Below are positions 29,632 to 38,742 of a DNA stretch of 64,000 nt, one piece after another. The stretch is from Photorhabdus sp. CRCIA-P01. Lineage in GTDB: Bacteria; Pseudomonadota; Gammaproteobacteria; Enterobacterales; Enterobacteriaceae. Location of the stretch: NCBI RefSeq assembly GCF_003545805.1, contig NZ_NMQR01000019.1:1-64000 (forward strand), written 5' to 3'. Below the pieces are notes generated by a model. The model did no database searches and had not been told where the DNA came from. It was given only the letters and a program-made list of their open reading frames with translations. The translations under genes and the position numbers were made by a program. Each line of letters starts with the position of its first letter. Positions within the stretch are counted from its first letter, which is position 1.

Positions 29632-32600
29632 TCAGTGCCAGTTGGCGGCCAGTACAGGTTGCAGCCGCTGTTGTTCGACATCGCCGAGCATTGCGGTCGC
29701 AGGCGCTGGCGGCGCGAATGCAGCCATAGCCTGAACAAGGTGTTCGACATCACTGTCCATCAACCGATGACCGTTACCGGCCATGATACTACCTGGTCGT
29801 TCGGGGTGACTGGAATACCAATTATGCAGCGTTACCTCCTGCTTGCTGCCAATGACCGAAATTTGCAGATCCTGCCCTTCATGCTGGAACCACAGACGCT
29901 CAGGGCTGATATCCTTTCCGAACACCAAGTTCCCCATCTCACCACTAAATTCCAAATCGTTGTCCCCATGCCCGACTTCTACCGTCGACATAGTGCCACT
30001 AGTCACAATATTGTTATGACCATCCCCGACTTTCACTTTCAACATCATACCGCTGGTCACGATATGGTTATCACCATTCCCTACGTCTACCGTCGACATC
30101 TCACCTTTGGTCACGATATGGTTATGACCATCCCCGACTTTTACTTTCGTGAAGGTTCCCGACGCTTTAATGGTATTGTTGCCATGTCCGACTGTGAGTT
30201 TGTCGACATTGCCGACAATGACATTGTTACCATTACCTAGCGTGATATTGGACATCCGTCCCGTCACATTAACCTTGTTATCACCGCTGCCGGCAACCAC
30301 TTTGCCACCTATAGCTTCCACATTGATAGTCTTGCTCTCGTCCCCCAAAGTAACCTCGCCAAAGGGGACTTCGACCGTAATGGAATTAGGATCAGTAGTC
30401 ACTGGTGTAGGTTCCACCGCTGGCTCGATTTTCGGAACGCGGGGCATTAGGTGTAGTTCAAAAGGAGGGATACTGATCGCTTCCCGCTCAGGGGTAACAG
30501 CCCGTTCAAACTTAGACATATCAATCGGTTCAACTTTAGGAAAAGTGAACGGTTCAAACTTAATCGGTTCCCACTGAGGAATAGTGATCGGTGTTAATGC
30601 GTCCGGGAAAGTCACCGTCGGTTTATCAGGAGATTGCGTCACCACGGGTCCGACTGTTGGCACCAAATCCGGCGAAGGCTCCGCAAAGAGAAAATCGGCC
30701 GCATCGACCTGCGAAATATCCAGGGTATCGAGATACAGCAACTTCACGTTTGAATCACTACCGCTGGCCCCATTAAAGGTAACGTCAACGCCATGAATTT
30801 GTGACAGGCCGTTGATCGTGCCACGATGACTCTTAGCGATGGTGAGTTGGCTGAAATCAGTGATTCCGGTTTGACGCAAATCAATTTTATCAATGCCGTG
30901 ACGGAATCCACGTAATGCATTCTGGTAGTTCTTAACGCCCGGTTGGGCAGCCACTACGAAAACATCTGACGCCGCACTGTCATGACTATAGATTGTCCCA
31001 TTCAGGCTAAATTTCATCTGACCCTGAGCATCGCTAGTAAGCATGACGCCCTTACCGCCGCCCTTGAGGATCACGGTTCCCAAACCTTCTTGTGGCTGGA
31101 GCGTTGAGGCGTCACTACTCGTGTAAGCCATCGGGGCGATAAAGGTGTTCTGGAACTTGAAGTTCGCCGCACCGATCCCGGCGAGTGTCTGATTTTTCAG
31201 GACAATACTCTGCCCCTTATCCAGATCGACCTTAACATCCGCCCCCTGCTGCGTCAGCAACAGATCGGCAAATGTTTTGCCTCCAAATCCGACCAGATCG
31301 ATGATTTCGCCACGAGCGGCCTCGAAGTTGCTGATGATATCGCTGCCTGTCTCACGGCGGTGGACCACAAAGAAGTCCTTACCCGCACCGCCTGCCAGTG
31401 TGTTGTTTCCACGCCCGCCATCAAGCAATGCATCGGCATTACCCGCAACCAGCATATCGTTGCCATCGCCGGTGATAATGTTCTGAATGCCCGACGGATC
31501 CTTTATCGTCAACGCTGCGCCGCCAATACTGGCAACACCGGTTAGCAAGTTGACTGAGGTATCCCGCGAAACAGCCGCCGCATTGAGGGTATTACGCCCA
31601 CCCGCTACGCCATTGACCGCGTCATCCAACACCGCGCGGTTGGCCTGACCGACCACCGACTGGATATATTCGTCGGTGTAAAAGTAAGTGTCATCCGGGG
31701 TGCTCTTACTGCCGTACAAACGTAGCGACCAGCCATTTAATGTAACCGGCAGGCCGGAATTCGCATCGGTCACTTGGAGGGTCCAGTTGCCAGCCGAGCG
31801 TTCGCCAAAATCATGGGTCGACATAAAGCTGTACTTGAACGTCCCCGACTGGCTACTACCCAGATCGCTCGCACTCGCGCCCGGCATGCCGTCTGGAACC
31901 TTACCTTGACGATTGAGCAATAGGCTCTGAGTGCCATCGGGAGAGATCAGTTTGAGCGTTAGATCGCCAAGACGGCCTACTTGGGCGTCAAAATCGATCT
32001 CGACATGCTCGACATTCAGACCGGCATTCATGGCGATAGACGACGTCAGCGTCCCACCCGCAGCCAAGGTTTTCCCCAGAGGGCCGCTGGATGCGCTATA
32101 GACGTACTCGTTGGCAGCGGTGCTTTGAGTCATCCAAGACTCGGCCAAACGAACAGCGGCTCGCGCATCGACTTGACCAAAACCGTAATCGTTGCTGGTA
32201 TGCATGCCGCCGCCATTCCAGCTATGGCTGTTATTATCGTTCCATTTGGTAGATGGGTCATTGATCTTGCGAGCGGATAGAGCAAGGATCTGCTGCACAT
32301 CCCGATAACCTAAGTTCGGGTTGGCCTCAAGCATCAGCGCAACAACACCGGAAATTATCGGAGCGGCAAAGCTGGTGCCTTGCATGCTGGTGTAGTCATT
32401 GCCGAAAGTTGAGCCACGTTCGGTTTTCAGCATATGGCTGGTAGACACGACATTGCTGCCCGGCGCCGAAACCAACAGGCTAGCTCCCGGATTGGAGAAT
32501 GGTGAGGAACCAATCTGCAAAGTCGATAAATCGCCCTGTGCGTTAATTGCACCGACTTCCACCGAAAAGCGGTTGTTATTGGTCAGCGACCCTTGGGCAT

Positions 32601-35600
32601 TGCCGCCTTCTGCACGATTGTTGCCGCCCGCCGTCACGATAACGGTACCCAATCCGCCACGACCATTAGCCGCTGCGTACTGCGCATTCATACTCAGCGA
32701 CGCGGCGGTATTTATAGAGCCATCCTGAAAGCTGCTGAGCGCGAAATCGTTGGTAAATCCCCAGCTATTGTTAGCAACGTCAAAACTGACCATATGCCCC
32801 AGTCCCGCAAGATCAGCACCGTCATTAGCCAGATAATAGCCGCCCAACGTAGCATCATGGGCAACCCCGACGCCGCCTGTACTATTCTTTGCCGCGACCA
32901 TCACACCCGCCACCATTGTCGCGTGGTTGGAGACCACGTCCGGCAAGGCGCCATTGGTTTGTTGAGTCTGCAACCAAGCTTTATCGACATTCGCCGCAAG
33001 GTCAGGGTGATTGATATCAAAGATTTCAGGCGCGGTGGCAAACTTACCGCCCGGCTCGAACTGACCAATGCGTACCCCCTTGCCGGTGTAGTCCTTCCAG
33101 ACCGGCAGAATGTTGGCATCGCTCAGATACCATTGCTGAGCAGCCAATGGATCGAGAGGAACTTCCGGGGTCAGTAATGTGACAGGAGCACGCATCGGCG
33201 CAGTCTCCCCGCTGTTCAGGTCTACTACCGATGCCGAAGGATTACCGGCCGCATCAGTGACACCGTATTTGAAGCTGATCAGGCCAGTGTAACGCGGGTC
33301 CGGCGTAAACAAGACATCGCCTTGGGCTGTGAGTTTGACCGTACCACCTATCGCATCACCAACATTGGCAATGCGCAAGGCTCCCTGACTGTTAAGGTGT
33401 TGATCGTTAGCCAACAGACTTTCTGCGGAAATCAGATGTGGCTGAGTACGATCAAAAATCTTGCCGTCCTTGTCGTGGGTAAGGACATCCTCGACAGGCA
33501 TAGCATCAGGTATTTGTAAATCAACAGCCGAAATATCTGAAAAATTAAGTTTCTGGATATTTTTCAGCGTTACCGTGCCGTCACGTCCGGCGACCTTGTC
33601 GGCCACGATATATCCGCTGTCAGTACGGGTGATGCGATAGTCGCCGTGATTACCGTGCAGGCTGACGATGTTGATCCCACCATCCCCATCAATCGTAGCA
33701 TTGCCGTGCCCCACTTCGATCACGTCGTCACCAAAGCCTCCAAAAATCTTATCATCGCCGCCGCCAGCGTGAATAATGCTGCCGCCTTCGGAAGCATAGA
33801 TTGTGTCACCCTGAGGACCGGCATAAATAACCGACTTGCCACTGCCACCAATGATAGTGTTGTGCCCGCTGCCGCCGACTAGGACGTCGTTACCCATGCC
33901 ACCGACCAGCACCGAATCACCAGAACCGCCCTTGATAAAGACACCATTGGCTCCACCGCTTCTGATGACATCACTGCCGCTCCCGCCTTGAGCCATAGTT
34001 AAACCGGCTTGAGCCATGTTCAGCTCCACGCCTTTTTTGCCGACAATGATCGCCGTATCGTGCCCGCCATTGCCGTGAATGTTTTTCGTATCGTCAGAAG
34101 CGCTGATGACAAAAACGTCATCGCCGACACCACCGACATAGGTATTGTTCCCTGCGCCCCCGACCAGCCAGCTACCAGTTTTTGCCGCAATCAACGTATC
34201 ATTGCCGCTGCCACCATACAGATTGCTTACTCCCAGTTGCTCAGCATTTAGGGTTTCATCTGTTTCACTCTGGCTGGCGTAAGCCGTGGTAGTGATATCG
34301 TTGGTGGTGGAAGTCACTTTCGTACCAGCCCCCTGAGTGCTCAGGGTGTTGCTAACGGTATCACCAAGAAAATCAACGGCTAGCATTTCCTGAGTTTTAC
34401 CATTGATAGTAAACGACCCACTGGCAACAACTTTATTCCCATCACGGACTTCCGTTTTGTTCGAAGCCCGGACGTTTATCTGGGTAATACCCAATTCCGC
34501 CAGTGTCTTGAGTTCGCCTACACCGACTTTCGCATCGCGGGTACTATCGACCCAAACCCGCAGCTTGCTCCAGATCGGGTCAGTCTGATCAATCACTCCG
34601 TCTTTATTGGCATCTTCACTGGCTAAAGCACCGAAACCCTCCTTGAATTTTTTTTCGCCCGCGGCACCGTTTATTCCGGCCTTACCACCGTAGTATTCGG
34701 AGAACATCTGGCTGGCATTTTTTATCTGACCGCTACCATCGTCGATCACCAATATCCCGGTATTGCGATCCGCCCAGCCGCTGCGCTTAAGCGTGCCGCT
34801 GTTATCCATGTCGAACAGCACGCCGTCACGAATGTCGGTCATGTGCACACCATTGCCGCTCAGATCCAATAACAGCGGGTCAACATAAGTGTTAAACGTT
34901 GTCATCGCCGACAAGCCGTTCAACGTCACAGCGTTGCGCAGGCTGGTATCCTGTTTATTGCTGTTCAAGGTCAGGTCGAGGTAGAACTGCGATAAATAGG
35001 CGTTGGGCCGGACATTAGGGTCGAGCTGCATTTCACCAGGACGAATGCCGCCTGTGGCAAGGCTAGCCATCTGTGTTGAAGCGAAATCGGTTTTATTGAG
35101 AATGCCCGCGAGGGTGAATATTTTATGGGTCGCTGAATTTTGGATATAACCGTTGGTGACATCCTGCTGAGCCTTACTTTCTCCCTGAATCTGCCGCTGG
35201 GGTTGTGGAGAGGGCTTGATATCAATGTTAATCAAATTTGTCGATGGTGGGCGAGTATGTATGTCGTCTACTCCAAGCCATAAACATTGCATGCCGCCTT
35301 TTTCTTCATAATACTCACCATGACGAGTCAGGTTGTCACGAATGATTTGAGCTCCATGCTTAGTAAACATCTTCTGCAAATCATCAACATTATTATTAGG
35401 CCACAGATCTCCTTGAAAATCTTTACGACTGAATCCAAAAAAATCTTTACGACTGTATCCAATGACCTTTAATGATGCAAACACGAAATCCACGCAACTG
35501 TTGGTGAGCAACCTGTAACGCTCAACATCAAATTCTTCTGGCTTTGGATTTTGTGAAAATTTGCTTAACTTGTTGTACTGATCTTCAGTTAAGGCTACGG

Positions 35601-35853
35601 TAACTTCATAAGAAGTTTGTTGGTAGGCAGCATTATCAAAATTGGTTATCTTCCCTTCGCCAGACATTTCATCATACACTGACTCGAAACCAACACTCTT
35701 TTTATTTCCGTCCCCGTCATTTAAAACATACCACATATGACCGCCGGATGAAGAATGTACGTCTCCCGCCTTGTGCTTTCCCTTATCAGCCTGATAAATA
35801 TATTTCGCCCCCATCGGAGCAACCTTATATGTTACAGTATAGTTCTTTGCCAC
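29632..35853 (-). CDS. Large RTX protein with Cys/His hydrolase-like, S8 protease and P domains
   Basis: This 2073-residue probable type I secretion substrate lacks a signal peptide. Domains: about 1-220, a Cys/His region (GGHMWYV His39, NSCVDF Cys120) in the order of permuted NlpC/P60-like enzymes; 320-460, an LLLDLSGNGV calcium-type domain; 540-730, RTX repeats (GGSGNDTL); 765-890, a cadherin-like domain; 920-1200, subtilisin-like protease with His977 (NHATMVAG), Asn1078 and Ser1161 (GTSFAAP), while the Asp position holds Glu933 (GQFEPG); 1272-1385, P domain; 1458-1496, RTX repeats; 1735-1818, proline-rich linker; 1855-1965, VGxGxN repeats; 1983-2013, haemolysin-type C-terminal domain (DLQISVIGSKQEVTLHNWY). 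Start is GTG with AAGGAA upstream; the remnant has ATG. More GC-rich than the lipoproteins. Domain calls are by eye. Confidence 0.88.
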   Translation of the reverse strand: MAKNYTVTYKVAPMGAKYIYQADKGKHKAGDVHSSSGGHMWYVLNDGDGNKKSVGFESVYDEMSGEGKITNFDNAAYQQTSYEVTVALTEDQYNKLSKFSQNPKPEEFDVERYRLLTNSCVDFVFASLKVIGYSRKDFFGFSRKDFQGDLWPNNNVDDLQKMFTKHGAQIIRDNLTRHGEYYEEKGGMQCLWLGVDDIHTRPPSTNLINIDIKPSPQPQRQIQGESKAQQDVTNGYIQNSATHKIFTLAGILNKTDFASTQMASLATGGIRPGEMQLDPNVRPNAYLSQFYLDLTLNSNKQDTSLRNAVTLNGLSAMTTFNTYVDPLLLDLSGNGVHMTDIRDGVLFDMDNSGTLKRSGWADRNTGILVIDDGSGQIKNASQMFSEYYGGKAGINGAAGEKKFKEGFGALASEDANKDGVIDQTDPIWSKLRVWVDSTRDAKVGVGELKTLAELGITQINVRASNKTEVRDGNKVVASGSFTINGKTQEMLAVDFLGDTVSNTLSTQGAGTKVTSTTNDITTTAYASQSETDETLNAEQLGVSNLYGGSGNDTLIAAKTGSWLVGGAGNNTYVGGVGDDVFVISASDDTKNIHGNGGHDTAIIVGKKGVELNMAQAGLTMAQGGSGSDVIRSGGANGVFIKGGSGDSVLVGGMGNDVLVGGSGHNTIIGGSGKSVIYAGPQGDTIYASEGGSIIHAGGGDDKIFGGFGDDVIEVGHGNATIDGDGGINIVSLHGNHGDYRITRTDSGYIVADKVAGRDGTVTLKNIQKLNFSDISAVDLQIPDAMPVEDVLTHDKDGKIFDRTQPHLISAESLLANDQHLNSQGALRIANVGDAIGGTVKLTAQGDVLFTPDPRYTGLISFKYGVTDAAGNPSASVVDLNSGETAPMRAPVTLLTPEVPLDPLAAQQWYLSDANILPVWKDYTGKGVRIGQFEPGGKFATAPEIFDINHPDLAANVDKAWLQTQQTNGALPDVVSNHATMVAGVMVAAKNSTGGVGVAHDATLGGYYLANDGADLAGLGHMVSFDVANNSWGFTNDFALSSFQDGSINTAASLSMNAQYAAANGRGGLGTVIVTAGGNNRAEGGNAQGSLTNNNRFSVEVGAINAQGDLSTLQIGSSPFSNPGASLLVSAPGSNVVSTSHMLKTERGSTFGNDYTSMQGTSFAAPIISGVVALMLEANPNLGYRDVQQILALSARKINDPSTKWNDNNSHSWNGGGMHTSNDYGFGQVDARAAVRLAESWMTQSTAANEYVYSASSGPLGKTLAAGGTLTSSIAMNAGLNVEHVEIDFDAQVGRLGDLTLKLISPDGTQSLLLNRQGKVPDGMPGASASDLGSSQSGTFKYSFMSTHDFGERSAGNWTLQVTDANSGLPVTLNGWSLRLYGSKSTPDDTYFYTDEYIQSVVGQANRAVLDDAVNGVAGGRNTLNAAAVSRDTSVNLLTGVASIGGAALTIKDPSGIQNIITGDGNDMLVAGNADALLDGGRGNNTLAGGAGKDFFVVHRRETGSDIISNFEAARGEIIDLVGFGGKTFADLLLTQQGADVKVDLDKGQSIVLKNQTLAGIGAANFKFQNTFIAPMAYTSSDASTLQPQEGLGTVILKGGGKGVMLTSDAQGQMKFSLNGTIYSHDSAASDVFVVAAQPGVKNYQNALRGFRHGIDKIDLRQTGITDFSQLTIAKSHRGTINGLSQIHGVDVTFNGASGSDSNVKLLYLDTLDISQVDAADFLFAEPSPDLVPTVGPVVTQSPDKPTVTFPDALTPITIPQWEPIKFEPFTFPKVEPIDMSKFERAVTPEREAISIPPFELHLMPRVPKIEPAVEPTPVTTDPNSITVEVPFGEVTLGDESKTINVEAIGGKVVAGSGDNKVNVTGRMSNITLGNGNNVIVGNVDKLTVGHGNNTIKASGTFTKVKVGDGHNHIVTKGEMSTVDVGNGDNHIVTSGMMLKVKVGDGHNNIVTSGTMSTVEVGHGDNDLEFSGEMGNLVFGKDISPERLWFQHEGQDLQISVIGSKQEVTLHNWYSSHPERPGSIMAGNGHRLMDSDVEHLVQAMAAFAPPAPATAMLGDVEQQRLQPVLAANWH
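35417..35464 (-). repeat. 24-bp in-frame tandem duplication in the RTX gene
   Basis: AAATCTTTACGACTGAATCC plus four bases is repeated, adding eight residues (GYSRKDFFGFSRKDF) just after Cys120 of the N-terminal domain. The remnant copy has a single unit (GYSRKDFQGD), so the duplication arose after the gene duplication or was lost there. Confidence 0.9.
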
Positions 35854-35887
35854 TGTTGATATTTCCTTTGTTTATATTAATACCATT

Positions 35888-36418
35888 TTAAATCTTCGGA
35901 TTAAAATATGTGAGCTGTACAAAACCCTGAATGCCATTAAAAGCAGAGACATCTTCCAATGTAGTAATTACCGCAGAATAACGTCCGGAGGGTAACGAAA
36001 GTGTTTTAATTTCTCGCACAGCCGTATTTATCCTTCTCTCTTCATAATAGAAGGCTTGCACACCATCAAGCCTCACTACGTTTATTTCCTTGTCAAAAAA
36101 AATATTACCATCTTTAACTAGACGGAACGAAATGGGGATTGCAACCCCATCATGATCAATATTCCCGAACAACTTAAATCTCCTTTTCATTTCATCATAA
36201 TCATCCGTGGTAGCAAACAGCAGGGCAAACTGATAATCTCCAGCCTGTCTCTTGCTGAGTTCAAAATTAATCTCGACGGTTCGACCAGAATGCGACACAT
36301 CAATCGGTTTGCGTATAGTCTCAATGTGCTTAGAGCAGGCCATTAATAAGGTGCAACTCATAAAAACAATAATATTTCGCCAGTTTTTTAACCTTTCGTG
36401 TACTTGTAATATTTTCAT
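35888..36418 (-). CDS. Array lipoprotein L8 (type B)
   Basis: It is the last lipoprotein before the RTX gene, ending 34 bases from its GTG. The 176 residues from ATG 36418 match L4 closely (ATTDDYDEMKRRFKLFGNIDHD). Differences include GRTVEINF for GQSVEINF and an IQGFVQLTYFNPKI end. The ribosome site is weaker than in other copies (TTGAGTGAAG instead of TTGGAGTGA), which leaves an in-frame TTG upstream. The lipobox is LLMAC. Confidence 0.83.
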   Translation of the reverse strand: MKILQVHERLKNWRNIIVFMSCTLLMACSKHIETIRKPIDVSHSGRTVEINFELSKRQAGDYQFALLFATTDDYDEMKRRFKLFGNIDHDGVAIPISFRLVKDGNIFFDKEINVVRLDGVQAFYYEERRINTAVREIKTLSLPSGRYSAVITTLEDVSAFNGIQGFVQLTYFNPKI

Positions 36419-36466
36419 TTCTTCACTCAAAATTTTGATATTTTCTTTGTTTATATTAATACCCGT

Positions 36467-36985
36467 TTAAATCTTCGGCTTGAAATAAGTGAGCTCTACA
36501 AAACTCTCAATGCCATTAAAAGCGGGGACATCCTCCAAGGTGGTAATGACAGCAGAATAACGCCCAGGAGGTAACGAAAGTGTTTTAATTTCTCGCACAG
36601 CCGTAGTTATCCTTCTCCCTTCGAAATCAAAGCTACGTCCCCAGCTACGTCCCCCTGCGTTTATTTTCTCGTCAAAAAAAACCTCTCCGTTTCTAACCAA
36701 ATGAAGCGAAACGGGGGTTATAACTCCGTCCTTATCAATATAACCGAATAATTCAAGCCGCCTTTTCATTTCATCATCATCCCCTTTATCAAACAGCAGA
36801 GCAAACTGATAATCTCCAACCTTGCTGATTTCAAAATCAATTTTTACTGATTGACCAGACTTCGATACGTCAATTGGTCTGTATATATCAATGAACTTAG
36901 AGCATGCCATTAATAAGGTACAGCTCATAAAAATAATAATATTTCGCCAGTTTTTTAACCTTTCGTGTACCTGTAATACTTTCAT
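36467..36985 (-). CDS. Array lipoprotein L9 (type A)
   Basis: The 172-residue protein differs from L1 at only about a dozen positions (for example GRSWGRSFDFEGRR for GRSWGCSFDFEGRS, and a FKPKI end). L1 and L9 therefore mark the two lipoprotein sets as products of one duplication. The A8 run is in frame and the lipobox LLMAC is intact. Confidence 0.84.
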   Translation of the reverse strand: MKVLQVHERLKNWRNIIIFMSCTLLMACSKFIDIYRPIDVSKSGQSVKIDFEISKVGDYQFALLFDKGDDDEMKRRLELFGYIDKDGVITPVSLHLVRNGEVFFDEKINAGGRSWGRSFDFEGRRITTAVREIKTLSLPPGRYSAVITTLEDVPAFNGIESFVELTYFKPKI

Positions 36986-37043
36986 TTCATCACTCCAAAT
37001 TTTAATATTTCCTTTGTTTATACCGATACCATTTTAAATCTTC
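36986..37043 (-). repeat. Conserved array spacer carrying two ribosome sites (representative)
   Basis: Spacers between array genes are either 58 bases (six cases) or 48 bases (four cases); the difference is a 10-base duplication of AAATCTTCTT next to the upstream stop. On the minus strand they read TAAACAAAGGAAATAT, then TTTGGAGTGA, then the start codon. Lipoprotein genes use the second site (GGAG); the RTX gene and its remnant start directly after the first (AAGGAA). The repeated spacers offer homology for recombination between any two copies. Confidence 0.85.
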
Positions 37044-37574
37044 TTAAATTTTCGGATTGTAATAAGTGAACTCGACAAAACTCTCAATTCCATTAAAAGC
37101 AGGGACATCCTCCAGGGTGGTAATTACCGCAGAGTAACGTCCGGGGGGTAACGAAAATGTTTTAATTTCTCTCACCGCCGTATTTACCAATCTCATTTCG
37201 TAATAGAAAGATTTCCACCCATCAAGCCCCACCGCATTTATTTTCTCGTCAAGAAAAACCTTGCCGTCCTTAACCAGACGAAGCGAAACAGGAATTGCCA
37301 CTCCATCATGATCAATATTTCCAAACAACTTACGTAGTCGTTCCCTTTCATCATGACTACGGCCAGTGGAAAACAGCAGGGCAAACTGATAATCTCCAGC
37401 CTTTCTCTTGCTGAGTTCAAAATTAACCTCGACGGATTGACCAGAATGCGACACATCAATTGGTTTGCGTATAGTCTCAATGTGCTTAGAGCAGGCCATT
37501 AATAATGTACAGCTCATAAAAACAATAATATTTCGCCAATTTTTAAATCTTTCATATACCTGTAACATTTTCAT
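37044..37574 (-). CDS. Array lipoprotein L10 (type B, divergent middle)
   Basis: This 176-residue copy has KHIETIRKPIDVSHSG as in L4/L8, then a unique middle (STGRSHDERERLRKLFG) and LDGWKSFYYEMRLVNT. The end (IESFVEFTYYNPKI) is close to L1. The A-run is broken by G (GTCAAGAAAAAC). Leader (KMLQVYERFKNWRN) and lipobox LLMAC are intact. The combination looks mosaic. Confidence 0.83.
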   Translation of the reverse strand: MKMLQVYERFKNWRNIIVFMSCTLLMACSKHIETIRKPIDVSHSGQSVEVNFELSKRKAGDYQFALLFSTGRSHDERERLRKLFGNIDHDGVAIPVSLRLVKDGKVFLDEKINAVGLDGWKSFYYEMRLVNTAVREIKTFSLPPGRYSAVITTLEDVPAFNGIESFVEFTYYNPKI

Positions 37575-37622
37575 TTCATCACTCCAAATTTTGATATTTC
37601 CTTTGTTTATATTAATACCCGT

Positions 37623-38153
37623 TTAAATCTTAGGATTAAAATAAGTGAACTCGACAAAACTCTCAATTCCATTAAAAGCAGGGACATCCTCCAGGGTGGT
37701 AATTACCACAGAGTAACGTCCAGGGGGTAATATAAGTGTTTTAATATCACGCACCGTCGTATTTACCCTTCTCTCGTTGTAATAAAAGGATCGTATTCCT
37801 TCGCTTCCCACCGTATTTATTTCCTTATCAAAAAAAACCTTGCCGTCTTTAACCAGACGAAGCGAAACGGGGACGGAAACCCCATCCTTATCAATATTTC
37901 CGAACAACTTATCTCGCCTTTGCATTTCATAGAAACCATCCCCATTAGCAAACAGCAAGGCAAACTGATAATTTCCAGCTTTGCGCTTGCTGAGTTCAAA
38001 ATTAATCTCAACGGATTGCCCAAAATGCGGCACATCAATCGGTTTGTATATAGTATCAATGTACTTAGAACATGCCATTAATAAGGTGCAGATCATAAAA
38101 ATAATAATATTTCGCCAGTTTTTTAACCTTTCGTGTACCTGTAATACTTTCAT
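37623..38153 (-). CDS. Array lipoprotein L11 (type B)
   Basis: The 176-residue protein begins its mature part KYIDTIYKPIDVPHFG, shared with L5. The middle is ANGDGFYEMQRRDKLFGNID and the later part has TTVRDIKTLILPPGRYSVVI, where most copies have TAVREIKT. The A8 run is present and in frame. The leader has MICTLLMAC. Confidence 0.83.
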   Translation of the reverse strand: MKVLQVHERLKNWRNIIIFMICTLLMACSKYIDTIYKPIDVPHFGQSVEINFELSKRKAGNYQFALLFANGDGFYEMQRRDKLFGNIDKDGVSVPVSLRLVKDGKVFFDKEINTVGSEGIRSFYYNERRVNTTVRDIKTLILPPGRYSVVITTLEDVPAFNGIESFVEFTYFNPKI

Positions 38154-38211
38154 TTCATCACTCCCAATTTTGATATTTCCTTTGTTTATACCGATACCAT
38201 TTTAAACCTTC

Positions 38212-38739
38212 TTAAATCTTCGGATTAAAATACGCAAGCTCTAAAAAACTCTCAATGCCATTAAAAGCGGGGACATCCTCCAGGGTAGTAATTACCGCAG
38301 AGTAACGTCCGGGAGGTAACTCCAGTATTTTAATGTTTCGCACCGTCGTATTTACCCTTCTCTCTTTGTAATAGACTGTACTCCCCCAACCGCTTCCCAC
38401 AGCATTTATTTTCTCGTCAAGAAAAACCTTGCCGTCCTTAACCAGACGAAGCGAAACGGGGATTGCAATCCCGTCCTTATCAATACTCCCAAACAACTTA
38501 TCCCGCCTTCTCATTTCATCAAGACCACGCCCAGTAGCAAACAGCAAGGCAAACTGATAATCTCCAGCCTTTCTCTTGCTGAGTTCAAAATTAACCTCGA
38601 CGGATTGACCCAAATGCGACACATCAATCGGTCTGTATATATTGATGGGCTCAGAACATGCCACTAACCAGGCACAACTTAAAAAAATCATAATATTGCG
38701 CCAGTTTTTTAACCTTTCATTTACCCGTAATATTTTCAT
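38212..38739 (-). CDS. Array lipoprotein L12 (variant leader on a type B body)
   Basis: From ATG 38739 the protein has 175 residues. The signal peptide and first mature residues (FLSCAWLVACSEPINIYRPI) are those of L6, but the body switches to B type (EVNFELSKRKAGDYQ), so the gene is a recombinant. The middle is ATGRGLDEMRRRDKLFGSID. NTTVRNIKILELPPG replaces the usual NTAVREIKTFSLPPG. Confidence 0.83.
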   Translation of the reverse strand: MKILRVNERLKNWRNIMIFLSCAWLVACSEPINIYRPIDVSHLGQSVEVNFELSKRKAGDYQFALLFATGRGLDEMRRRDKLFGSIDKDGIAIPVSLRLVKDGKVFLDEKINAVGSGWGSTVYYKERRVNTTVRNIKILELPPGRYSAVITTLEDVPAFNGIESFLELAYFNPKI

Positions 38740-38742
38740 CAC

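Noticed and set aside
29554-30240. Plus-strand open frame of 228 codons opposite the RTX 3' end
   Set aside because: It is the mirror of the VGxGxN repeat region of the RTX gene; repeats in one strand keep the opposite frame open. It has no ribosome site and no family resemblance.
25437-38211. Regularly spaced similar sequences, possible CRISPR-like array
   Set aside because: The repeated units are gene spacers about 580 bases apart with coding genes between them. No short spacers and no cas genes are present.
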